Shown: positions 1-5,431, numbered from the stretch's first letter. The stretch is 7,775 nt of DNA from Branchiibius sp. NY16-3462-2 (GCF_001594145.1 NZ_LVCF01000012.1:1-7775); one strand, 5' to 3'. Numbers and translations are program-made. Notes: generated from the letters alone by a model not told the origin.

Positions 1-569
1 TTGGCCGGTGCCATCAGGATCCGGATGAACCGACCATCGAGGAATGAACTGAGTCGCTTGGGGGCGTCCAAGAAGTCCAGTGCCGACCGCGACGGTGGTG
101 TGTCGACGACGATCAGATCCCAGGCCGCGGCGCCGTCCGGCCCCTTTTCCGCCTGCAACTGGGCCAGGCGCTCCATCGCCATGTACTCCTGCGTTCCGGC
201 GAACGAGCTCGAAACCGCTTGGTAGAAGGGGTTGTCCAGGATCTGCTGGGCCTTTTCCCCGCTGGCGTGCTGCAGGACGACGTCATCGAACGTGCGCTTC
301 ATGTCGAGCATCAGCGCGTCCAGGCTGCCCTCGCCCTTGATCGCGGTGACCGGACTGGGGTCGTTGGTCAGGTCACCGACGCCGAGCGCCTGGGCCAACC
401 GTCGGGCCGGGTCGATGGTGAGTACGGCGACCTTCCGTCCCGCTTCTGCGGCCCGGATCGCGAATGCTGCTGCGGTCGTTGTCTTCCCGACTCCGCCGGA
501 GCCGCAGCACACCACGGTCGTCACACTGCGGTCGGCGATCAGGGCATCGACGTCCAACCGTCGCTGCAT
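1..569 (-). CDS. ArsA/Get3-like P-loop ATPase, second of the pair (partial, 3' end missing)
   Basis: The N-terminal 189 residues of an ArsA/Get3-family ATPase are visible; the gene continues past the left edge. It starts at ATG 569-567, which shares one base with the TGA of the preceding ATPase gene, and GGAG lies 7 bases upstream. Seen: a P-loop GSGGVGKTT at residues 23-31, a switch-I-like segment TIDPARRLAQAL (51-62, Asp53), and a switch-II/Walker B-like segment VVDTPPSRSALDF (154-166). The deviant Walker A signature lysine found in Get3/ArsA/MinD proteins (GKGGxGKTT) is a serine here, Ser24. There is no signal peptide or membrane segment, so it is cytosolic. Known: Get3 relatives are ATP-driven dimers handling tail-anchored proteins or metalloids. 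The mycobacterial counterparts Rv3679/Rv3680 form a complex linked to metabolism rather than to arsenite export. Inferred: it is the partner subunit of the overlapping upstream gene. Old 'anion transporter' names should not be taken literally. Family call is firm; cellular role is open. Confidence 0.9.
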   Translation of the reverse strand, partial: MQRRLDVDALIADRSVTTVVCCGSGGVGKTTTAAAFAIRAAEAGRKVAVLTIDPARRLAQALGVGDLTNDPSPVTAIKGEGSLDALMLDMKRTFDDVVLQHASGEKAQQILDNPFYQAVSSSFAGTQEYMAMERLAQLQAEKGPDGAAAWDLIVVDTPPSRSALDFLDAPKRLSSFLDGRFIRILMAPA

Positions 570-1579
570 CAGATGGCTCCGCTCTCACGCAGGACGTCGG
601 CCAGCTCCCGCAGTGCTCCGGCGTCGACCCCACCCGGGACGTCCGGCAGTTCGGTCGTGGGGAGGGCGAGGCCGGCCAGATCCTCGCGCTCGGTGTCCTG
701 CAGCTCCAGACGCTGATCGATGTTGACCGCGGTGTCCAGCAGTCCGTCGACCATGGCGGCGCTGACCCGGACCTTTGCCGCCCGCAGGTCCTCGGCGATC
801 AGATCACGTGTCCTGGCCCGACCGCCGGCAGCGGCGGAACGAACCATGCCGCGTGCGCGATCGCTGAGCAGGGGCTCGCGCACCCGGTTGATCATGAGTT
901 CGCCGACCGGCAGACCGAGCTCGCGCAACTCCGCGACCGCCTCGACCGTCTCCTGGACCGGCATCTCCTCCAGCAGGGCCACGATGTGCACCACGGTCTG
1001 GGACGAGTGCAGCAGTTGCATGATCGAGTCGGCCTGGTTGTGCAACGGGCCCATCTTGGCCAGTCCCGCGAACTCGGCGTTCACATTGAGGAACTTCCCG
1101 ATCCGGCCGGTCGGAGGAGCATCGAGAACTACTGCGTCGTAGGGATATTCGCCCTTGTGCCCACGGCGCTCGTCGCGGCGCCGGACCGCCTCGTACACCT
1201 TGCCGATGAGTAGCACGTCGCGCACGCCGGGGGCGATGGTCGTGGCGAAGTCGACGACACCGAAGTGCTCCAACATGCCGCCGGCCCGGCCGAGTTTGTA
1301 GAACATCTGCAGGTATTCCAGCAGCGCGGCCTTCGCGTCGACCGACAAACCCGTGATCGAACCGCCGTCCCGTCCGCGAGCCACCTGAGTCTCGTCGGTC
1401 GACAACGGCGGCACGTCGAAGGCCTGGCTGATGCCCTGGCGGCCCTCGACCTCGGCGATCAGCACGGTCTTGCCCTGCCCCGCAAGCGCTGTCGCCAGGG
1501 CTGCGGCGACGGTGGTCTTGCCAGTCCCGCCCTTGCCCGTGACGATGTGCAGCCGCCGCTGCTCCCACCGCCCAGTCAC
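569..1579 (-). CDS. ArsA/Get3-like P-loop ATPase, first of the pair
   Basis: A 336-residue cytosolic ATPase of the ArsA/Get3 family, similar in layout to mycobacterial Rv3679. Seen: a deviant Walker A GKGGTGKTT at residues 15-23 with signature Lys16, Walker A Lys21, and a switch-II motif DAPPTGRIGKFL at 153-164. The segment where Get3 has 'STDPAHN' reads AEVEGRQ (42-48), so Glu45 replaces the catalytic Asp and Gly46 the Pro. The start is GTG 1579-1577. An in-frame TAG lies 12 bases upstream with no other start codon between, and the P-loop begins at residue 15, so a later start would destroy it. No Shine-Dalgarno precedes it, but TAGGCT lies 6 bases upstream, suggesting a leaderless mRNA. Its TGA overlaps the ATG of the second ATPase gene by one base, so the two are probably translationally coupled and made in equal amounts as a heterodimer. 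Client or signal is not evident from sequence. Confidence 0.93.
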   Translation of the reverse strand: MTGRWEQRRLHIVTGKGGTGKTTVAAALATALAGQGKTVLIAEVEGRQGISQAFDVPPLSTDETQVARGRDGGSITGLSVDAKAALLEYLQMFYKLGRAGGMLEHFGVVDFATTIAPGVRDVLLIGKVYEAVRRRDERRGHKGEYPYDAVVLDAPPTGRIGKFLNVNAEFAGLAKMGPLHNQADSIMQLLHSSQTVVHIVALLEEMPVQETVEAVAELRELGLPVGELMINRVREPLLSDRARGMVRSAAAGGRARTRDLIAEDLRAAKVRVSAAMVDGLLDTAVNIDQRLELQDTEREDLAGLALPTTELPDVPGGVDAGALRELADVLRESGAI

Positions 1580-1585
1580 TCCGGC

Positions 1586-1591
1586 AGCCTA
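1586..1591 (-). promoter_or_regulatory. Probable -10 element (TAGGCT) for the ATPase operon, leaderless
   Basis: On the minus strand TAGGCT is followed by six bases and then the GTG start, which is the spacing expected if transcription begins at the first base of the start codon. No convincing -35 is seen at 17-18 bases. A small inverted repeat AACCA-N5-TGGTT (1591-1605) abuts the element and could be an operator, but five base pairs is weak evidence. Confidence 0.45.
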
Positions 1592-1632
1592 ACCATTTCT
1601 TGGTTCGGTTCGCCGCCCGTCGGGGGCGCTGA

Positions 1633-1638
1633 TAGCGT
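1633..1638 (+). promoter_or_regulatory. Possible -10 element (TAGCGT) for the DadA-like gene
   Basis: TAGCGT fits the actinobacterial TANNNT pattern in the 157-bp divergent region. With a start about 7 bases downstream, near 1645, the transcript would begin at the 8-bp inverted repeat 1644-1664 and carry a leader of roughly 90 bases. No good TTGAC-like -35 is present at the right spacing, so this rests on the -10 alone. Confidence 0.25.
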
Positions 1639-1707
1639 CGGAAGCGTCGCGGAGTGCGCGACGCCGGCGTCGGCGTGAGTTGTGGCGAAGTTGCCGTGGC
1701 CGCGTCG
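1635..1707. repeat. Cluster of GCGTCG hexamers with two overlapping palindromes upstream of the DadA-like gene
   Basis: GCGTCG occurs directly at 1635-1640, 1644-1649, 1667-1672 and 1702-1707, and inverted (CGACGC) at 1659-1664. Two perfect palindromic structures use these copies. One is GCGTCGCG-GAGTG-CGCGACGC at 1644-1664 (8-bp arms, 5-base loop). The other is a 14-bp palindrome CGACGCCGGCGTCG at 1659-1672. They share the copy at 1659-1664, so as RNA they could not both form. Position between a divergent operon and the oxidoreductase start suggests an operator array or leader structure. GC-rich sequence makes such hexamers common, so function is inferred only. Confidence 0.4.
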
Positions 1708-1720
1708 GCGAATTCCTTGT

Positions 1721-1727
1721 GAAGAGG
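1721..1727 (+). promoter_or_regulatory. Shine-Dalgarno (GAAGAGG) that selects GTG 1737
   Basis: Several in-frame starts are available for the oxidoreductase: TTG 1680, GTG 1719, GTG 1728 and GTG 1737. GAAGAGG ends 9 bases before GTG 1737. That start also leaves a normal short N-terminus of about 20 residues before the Rossmann strand, so it is preferred. Confidence 0.55.
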
Positions 1728-1736
1728 GTGTTATTC

Positions 1737-3029
1737 GTGTCGCAGGAGCCCGGGACCGTCGCCGGTCCGGCCCTCGCGAAGGGTCAACGTCATGTCGTGG
1801 TCATCGGGGCAGGGATGGTCGGTCTGTCGACCGCCTGGTACCTGCAGGAGCACGGCGTCCAGGTCACGGTGGTCGAGCGCTCCGGCGTAGCGGCCGGTAG
1901 CTCGTGGGGTAACGCGGGCTGGATCTCGCCCGGTCTGTGCGTGCCGCTGTCCGATCCGTCGATCATCAAGTACGGCGTGAAGGCGCTGCTGGACCCGGAC
2001 TCCCCGCTCTACGTGCCGCTCAAACCCGACGTTGGTCTGGCGCGCTTCCTGCTCGGCTTCGCGGCCCGCTGCACCCCCGGGCAGTGGAAGAAGACGATGG
2101 ACAAGTTCGTCCCCGTCAACCGCCAGGCCATCGAGGCGTACGACGAGTTGGAGTCCCACGGGGTCGCGGCCCGCTCGCACGAGGCACCCATCATGGCCGC
2201 GTTCCGGCGCGCCCAGGACGCCGCCGGACTGGAACACGAGATCGATCTGATCCACGACGCGGGTCTGGAGTTGGAAGCGACCGAGGTCGACAACGCCACG
2301 CTGCGCGCCGAACTGCCGATCGTGTCCGCCGATGTCGAGAAGGCGATCCGGTTGGGCGGACAGCGCTACATCAACCCCGGCGAGTACGTCGCGGCGCTGG
2401 CTGAAGCAGTAAAGGAGCGTGGCGGGGAACTGGTCATCGGTTCCAACGCCCGCGCGCTGCGGCACGGTCCCGGTGGCGTCACCGTCGAAATGGTCTCTGG
2501 CACACCGATTTCCGGCACCGACGTCGTCATCGCAACCGGTGCCTGGCTGCCCGAGCTGGCCAAACGCTGCGGGGTGAAGGTGCAACTGCGCGCCGGACGT
2601 GGGTACAGCTTCTCGGTGGCGGTCACCGATCCGGCGAACCGTCCGGTGCCGTGCCCGGTCTACTTCCCCTACGAGCGGATCGCCTGTACGCCGCTGGGTG
2701 ACCGGTTGCGGGTCGGCGGCACGATGGAGTTCGCCGACACCGAGGACCCGCTGCAGGAGGGCCGCGTCGACGCCATCGTCAAGGGCGGGCGACCGCTGCT
2801 GACCGGTGTTGACTGGGACGACCGTCAGGACACCTGGGTGGGTGGCCGGCCGGTCACCGTCGACGGGCTGCCACTGGTCGGTGCCACTGACGTGCCCGGT
2901 GTGTGGGTCAACGGTGGTCACGGCATGTGGGGCATCACGTTGGGACCGTTGTCCGGCAAACTGCTGGCCGAGCAGATGGTCACGGGCCGCACTCCCAGCG
3001 AGTTGGTGCCGTTCTCGCCGACGCGCTGA
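1737..3029 (+). CDS. DadA-like FAD-dependent D-amino-acid dehydrogenase/oxidase
   Basis: A 430-residue flavoprotein of the DAO/DadA superfamily, close to the length of E. coli DadA. Seen: an N-terminal dinucleotide-binding motif GAGMVG at residues 24-29, with the ribose-binding acidic residue Glu47 ending the second strand (VTVVE). DadA-like segments follow: GNAGWISPG after the Rossmann unit, RVGGTMEF in the substrate domain, and a C-terminal FAD-closing block GRPVTVDGLPLVG followed by GGHGMWGITLGPLSGKLL. There is no signal peptide or membrane helix. Known: DadA-type enzymes oxidise D-amino acids to 2-imino acids, which hydrolyse to 2-oxo acids and ammonia. Substrate cannot be read from sequence; glycine/sarcosine- or proline-type relatives remain possible. 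It is divergent from the ATPase operon and 43 bases ahead of the small DUF4177-like gene and the RidA gene. RidA removes imines and enamines, so a metabolic link is plausible. This gene is not in the mycobacterial version of the locus as I recall it. Confidence 0.85.
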   Translation: MSQEPGTVAGPALAKGQRHVVVIGAGMVGLSTAWYLQEHGVQVTVVERSGVAAGSSWGNAGWISPGLCVPLSDPSIIKYGVKALLDPDSPLYVPLKPDVGLARFLLGFAARCTPGQWKKTMDKFVPVNRQAIEAYDELESHGVAARSHEAPIMAAFRRAQDAAGLEHEIDLIHDAGLELEATEVDNATLRAELPIVSADVEKAIRLGGQRYINPGEYVAALAEAVKERGGELVIGSNARALRHGPGGVTVEMVSGTPISGTDVVIATGAWLPELAKRCGVKVQLRAGRGYSFSVAVTDPANRPVPCPVYFPYERIACTPLGDRLRVGGTMEFADTEDPLQEGRVDAIVKGGRPLLTGVDWDDRQDTWVGGRPVTVDGLPLVGATDVPGVWVNGGHGMWGITLGPLSGKLLAEQMVTGRTPSELVPFSPTR

Positions 3030-3059
3030 TCGGCACAAACCCGGTCGGCCGCACCTCGG

Positions 3060-3065
3060 TAGAGT
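3060..3065 (+). promoter_or_regulatory. Probable -10 element (TAGAGT) for the DUF4177-RidA-Nudix operon, leaderless
   Basis: TAGAGT lies in the 43-base gap after the oxidoreductase gene and is separated from ATG 3073 by 7 bases, the spacing for a transcript starting at the ATG itself. CAGGG between them is too close to the ATG to be a normal Shine-Dalgarno. No clear -35 is visible, and read-through from the upstream gene is also possible because no terminator hairpin is seen. Confidence 0.45.
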
Positions 3066-3072
3066 CAGGGTC

Positions 3073-3228
3073 ATGACGACCTGGGAATACCTCACCGCAC
3101 CGGTGCTGATCCACAACACCAAGGCGATCCTCGATCAGTTCGGCGCCGACGGTTGGGAGTTGGTGCAGATCATCGAGGGTCCCGGCGGCGGGCTGGTGGC
3201 CTACTTCAAGCGCCCGAAGGGGGCCTGA
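3073..3228 (+). CDS. Small DUF4177-like protein (51 aa)
   Basis: This 51-residue protein is in a tightly packed operon and carries the hallmark of small DUF4177-type proteins: an N-terminal WEYL (residues 4-7) and a central GADGWELVQI (24-33), followed by a Gly-rich turn and a basic C-terminus (FKRPKGA). It looks like a complete small soluble domain, with no signal peptide, membrane segment or cysteine. The ATG at 3073 is the only sensible start. The stop is 6 bases before the RidA start. From memory, M. tuberculosis has an equivalent small gene (Rv3678A) in the same place next to its RidA gene and near the ATPase pair, which supports this being a real and conserved gene. Its function is unknown. 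The persistent pairing with RidA suggests a role linked to RidA or to the ATPases, but nothing in the sequence shows which. Confidence 0.85.
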   Translation: MTTWEYLTAPVLIHNTKAILDQFGADGWELVQIIEGPGGGLVAYFKRPKGA

Positions 3229-3234
3229 GCGGAT

Positions 3235-3696
3235 ATGTCACTCGTCGAAGATCGCTTGGCCGAGTTGGGCCTGGTCCTGCCTCCCGTCGCGGCTCCGGTC
3301 GCGGCGTACGTCCCGGTCGTCCGCAGCGGCAACCTCGTCCTCACGTCCGGACAGTTGCCGCTCGTCGATGGCGCACTGCCAGCCACCGGGAAGGTGGGCG
3401 CGGAGGTGTCCGCCGAGGATGCCTACGGCTATGCGCGGACCTGTGCCCTGAACGCGATCGCCGCCGTGAAATCGATCGTCGAGGACCTGGACTCCGTCAC
3501 CGTCGTCAAGGTGGTCGGCTTCGTGGCCAGCGCGCCGGACTTCACCGGTCAGCCCGGCGTGATCAACGGGGCCAGTGAGTTGCTCGCAAATGCCCTCGGG
3601 GACAAGGGTGCTCACGCCCGGTCGGCGGTCGGCGTCGCGGTGCTGCCACTGGACGCCCCGGTCGAGGTCGAGATCATGGTGTCGGTTGACGACTGA
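3235..3696 (+). CDS. RidA/YjgF family enamine/imine deaminase
   Basis: A 153-residue member of the RidA (YjgF/YER057c/UK114) family, somewhat longer than the ~128-residue E. coli RidA because of an N-terminal extension (VEDRLAELG, residues 4-12), as in the YjgF-like subgroup common in actinobacteria. Seen: the signature TSGQLPL at 37-43, the C-terminal block HARSAVGVAVLPL at 127-139 with Arg129 at the position of catalytic Arg105 of E. coli RidA, and VEVEIMVSV at the end with Glu146. Known: RidA forms homotrimers in the cytosol and hydrolyses reactive 2-aminoacrylate and related imines/enamines made by PLP enzymes and amino-acid oxidases. The retained arginine suggests an active deaminase. 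ATG 3235 is 6 bases after the preceding stop, with AAGGGGG 11 bases upstream. Its last 11 bases overlap the proposed start of the Nudix gene. The upstream DadA-like flavoenzyme is a candidate imine source. Confidence 0.92.
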   Translation: MSLVEDRLAELGLVLPPVAAPVAAYVPVVRSGNLVLTSGQLPLVDGALPATGKVGAEVSAEDAYGYARTCALNAIAAVKSIVEDLDSVTVVKVVGFVASAPDFTGQPGVINGASELLANALGDKGAHARSAVGVAVLPLDAPVEVEIMVSVDD

Positions 3697-4501
3697 GCGG
3701 TCCTTCCCGGCTCCGCCGCCTCTCGCGAAGACGCTGGAGCGGTGGGAGGCTGACGGCCGCCCGACCGGGGTGGAGCCCAAACTGGCCTCCACCGTGCTGC
3801 TGGTGCGTCCGGACGGCTCGGAAGTGTTCATGATCCGCCGGGTGCCGACGATGGAGTTCGCGCCGTCGATGTGGGTCTTTCCCGGCGGCGGGGTCGATCC
3901 GCGGGATGCCGAGGTGTCGGTCGACTGGGTCGGGCCTGATGCTGGGCAATGGGCGGCGCTGCTAGGGGTCTCCGCGGACGTGGCGGTGACCCTGGTGATG
4001 GCCGCGCTGCGGGAACTCTTCGAGGAGTGCGGCGTGCTGCTGGTCGGAACCACGGACACGGTGGTGACCGACATCGACGACAGTTGGGCGGCAGACCGGG
4101 CCGCGTTGATCGCCCACGAGAAGTCGTTCGCCGAGGTCTTGCACGAGCGCGGCCTGGCGGTGCGTTCCGATCTGCTGTTTGTCCAGGACCACTGGGTCAC
4201 ACCGGGATTCGAGAAACGCCGTTACGACACATTCTTCTTCACGGCGGTGCTGCCCGATGGTCAGGAGCCGGACGATGCGACCACCGAGTCCGCCGCCAGC
4301 CAGTGGGTGGAGCCGACGGCGTTGCTCGACGACCACCGCGCCGGGTCGGCCTTGATGCTGCCTCCGACGGTGCTGCAACTGGAGCTGTTGCGCGACGAAC
4401 CGCACGCGCCGCGACATCACCAGATCCCGATCGCGGTCGAACCCAGCCCGCAGCGTGGCCCCGACGGCTGGCTGCTGGTCACCCGGCTCAATCCACGCTG
4501 A
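3686..4501 (+). CDS. Nudix hydrolase, Nudt19-like (probable CoA/acyl-CoA diphosphatase)
   Basis: A 271-residue Nudix protein if TTG 3686 is used. That codon lies inside the end of the RidA gene, 11 bases overlapping, which implies translational coupling; GTG 3770 (243 aa) is the main alternative. Seen: a Nudix domain beginning with ASTVLLVRPDG (residues 34-44), the first half of the Nudix box FPGGGVDPRD (65-74), and its second half RELFEECG (109-116) holding the metal-binding glutamates 110, 113 and 114. The canonical GX5EX7REUXEEXGU is therefore split by about 35 extra residues. Such an insertion is characteristic of the Nudt19/RP2 group, which cleaves CoA and acyl-CoA into phosphopantetheine compounds and 3',5'-ADP, so that substrate class is inferred. 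The C-terminal part contains a Tyr/Phe-rich stretch RRYDTFFFTAVLP typical of these proteins. Downstream, the opposing lysozyme gene ends only 6 bases away. Confidence 0.85.
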   Translation: MTTERSFPAPPPLAKTLERWEADGRPTGVEPKLASTVLLVRPDGSEVFMIRRVPTMEFAPSMWVFPGGGVDPRDAEVSVDWVGPDAGQWAALLGVSADVAVTLVMAALRELFEECGVLLVGTTDTVVTDIDDSWAADRAALIAHEKSFAEVLHERGLAVRSDLLFVQDHWVTPGFEKRRYDTFFFTAVLPDGQEPDDATTESAASQWVEPTALLDDHRAGSALMLPPTVLQLELLRDEPHAPRHHQIPIAVEPSPQRGPDGWLLVTRLNPR

Positions 4502-4507
4502 CCGCGC

Positions 4508-5368
4508 TCAGAGGTGGTTGCGGGCCAGCACCTTCAACCTCGTGTAGCTGCCGTTGAAGTAGTCCTGGTCGATCGGGGTGTCGGTGTACTGCCAGTAGGT
4601 GAACGTCGGCCAACCCCCGGGCAGCGAGGTCAGGTTGGTGGTCCATGCCGCGATCCACAGCGGGTTGGACAACCGGAACGCGGTGGTGTTGCCGGTGCAC
4701 AACGACCACCAGGGAGAGTTGGTGTAGATCACGACGTCACGGCTGGTGAGCTGCTTGTAGCGGGCCGCGAAGGTGCGGATCCACTGGACCATGGCCGTCT
4801 TGGTGAGCCCGTAGCAGGTGGGACCGTAGGGGTTGTTCTCGATGTCCAGCATGCCGGGGAGGGTTTTGCCATCCGCTGACCAACCGCCGCCGTTGGCTAC
4901 GAAGTACTCGGCCTGGGCTTTGGCGCTGCTCGTGGCCGGATTGGCGAAGTGGTAGGCACCGCGGATGAGTCCCTGCTTGTAGGCGCCGTTGTACTGCGAG
5001 GCGAAGTACGGATTGCGCAGGTAGGTTCCCTCGGTCGCCTTGGTGTAAGCCCAGGTGACACCCTTGGCCGCCCAACTCGCCCAGTTCACATTGCCCTGGT
5101 AGCGCGACACGTCGATGCCCTTTTGCGCATTCGCCACCAGACGCGGGGCGGCCAGCGTCTTTGCTTGTGGTGCCGTCGTGGTCGGACGGGCCCAGCCGGG
5201 ATAACCGCCGCCAGCGGTCGTCAGGCCGGCTGTACGCGCCTGGGCATCCAGGGGTCGGTGGGTGGTGGTCCGGACGGTGTCTGCGCGGGCCTGGGTGCCA
5301 GCGGCCAGACCGCTGACTGCGCTGCTCAGAACGACTGCACTGGCCAGGGTGCGGGCGACGGTCTTCAT
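4508..5368 (-). CDS. Secreted GH25 muramidase (lysozyme)
   Basis: A 286-residue exported glycoside hydrolase family 25 protein that cleaves the MurNAc-GlcNAc bond of peptidoglycan. Seen: a Sec signal peptide (MKTVARTLAS, hydrophobic AVVLSSAVSGLAA, likely cut after ARA near residue 29), a Thr/Ala/Pro-rich linker to about residue 80, then one GH25 domain from KGIDVSRYQG (83-92, Asp86) to near the C-terminus. The domain includes GAYHFA (137-142), the catalytic DxE motif MLDIEN (Asp175, Glu177) and YWQYTD (258-263). Cys185 and Cys224 could form a disulfide outside the cell. There is no cell-wall-binding repeat. ATG 5368 is preceded by AAGGA at a 6-base spacing; ATG 5425 would add 19 residues before the signal peptide and is rejected. 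The gene is divergent from the MBL gene and convergent with the Nudix gene. Likely roles are wall remodelling, growth or competitor lysis. Confidence 0.93.
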   Translation of the reverse strand: MKTVARTLASAVVLSSAVSGLAAGTQARADTVRTTTHRPLDAQARTAGLTTAGGGYPGWARPTTTAPQAKTLAAPRLVANAQKGIDVSRYQGNVNWASWAAKGVTWAYTKATEGTYLRNPYFASQYNGAYKQGLIRGAYHFANPATSSAKAQAEYFVANGGGWSADGKTLPGMLDIENNPYGPTCYGLTKTAMVQWIRTFAARYKQLTSRDVVIYTNSPWWSLCTGNTTAFRLSNPLWIAAWTTNLTSLPGGWPTFTYWQYTDTPIDQDYFNGSYTRLKVLARNHL

Positions 5369-5397
5369 GGTCAGTCCTTCGGGCGGCAATGACGACA

Positions 5398-5414
5398 GGT
5401 GACTTAAGTTCACC
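5398..5414. promoter_or_regulatory. Imperfect palindrome GGTGA-N7-TCACC, possible operator
   Basis: GGTGACTTAAGTTCACC is one base short of a perfect 18-bp inverted repeat (GGTGAACTT/AAGTTCACC). It covers the proposed -10 of the GH25 gene and lies 51 bases upstream of the MBL gene start. The arms resemble Crp half-sites (GTGA/TCAC), but the spacing is 7 rather than 6, so assignment to the local Crp regulator is doubtful. Confidence 0.35.
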
Positions 5415-5431
5415 ATGGACATCATTGTCAG
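5402..5431 (-). promoter_or_regulatory. Candidate promoter of the GH25 gene (CTGACA, 18 bp, TTAAGT)
   Basis: Reading the minus strand, CTGACA (5431-5426) and TTAAGT (5407-5402) are separated by 18 bases. Transcription would start near 5395, leaving a leader of about 27 bases that contains the AAGGA ribosome site. The -35 matches the TTGACA consensus at five of six positions; the -10 is weaker. The palindrome at 5398-5414 covers this -10. Confidence 0.4.

Noticed and set aside
1..569. Arsenite-export ATPase (ArsA) as literal function for the ATPase pair
   Set aside because: Neither visible protein has the ArsA tandem-duplicated architecture or evident metalloid-binding cysteine set, and no arsB or arsR gene is nearby; a Get3-like role fits better.
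464..1213. Plus-strand open frame (249 codons) opposite the two ATPase genes
   Set aside because: It spans the junction of two genes on the other strand that have intact P-loops and switch motifs; the translation has no recognisable family.
1680..1736. Longer N-terminus for the DadA-like protein from TTG 1680 or GTG 1719
   Set aside because: The extra residues (Arg/Val-rich, no family similarity) precede a good Shine-Dalgarno placed for GTG 1737.
1731..3122. Long minus-strand open frame (463 codons) opposite the oxidoreductase gene
   Set aside because: It is antisense to a protein with clear DadA motifs; its sequence is low-complexity Arg/Gly/Asp/Gln-rich, as expected for a shadow frame in GC-rich DNA.
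3238..4200. Minus-strand open frame (320 codons) opposite the RidA and Nudix genes
   Set aside because: No motif, no plausible ribosome site, and it is antisense to two strongly supported genes.
4493..4512. Short symmetric sequence CTGA-N6-TCAG at the convergent Nudix/lysozyme ends as a terminator
   Set aside because: Only four base pairs, formed by the two stop codons themselves, with no T-tract.
4513..5392. Plus-strand open frames opposite the lysozyme gene
   Set aside because: They are antisense to a GH25 gene with signal peptide, catalytic DxE and a strong ribosome site.
5369..5425. Upstream ATG 5425 for the lysozyme
   Set aside because: It would put 19 extra residues before a normal signal peptide, and ATG 5368 has AAGGA at ideal spacing.
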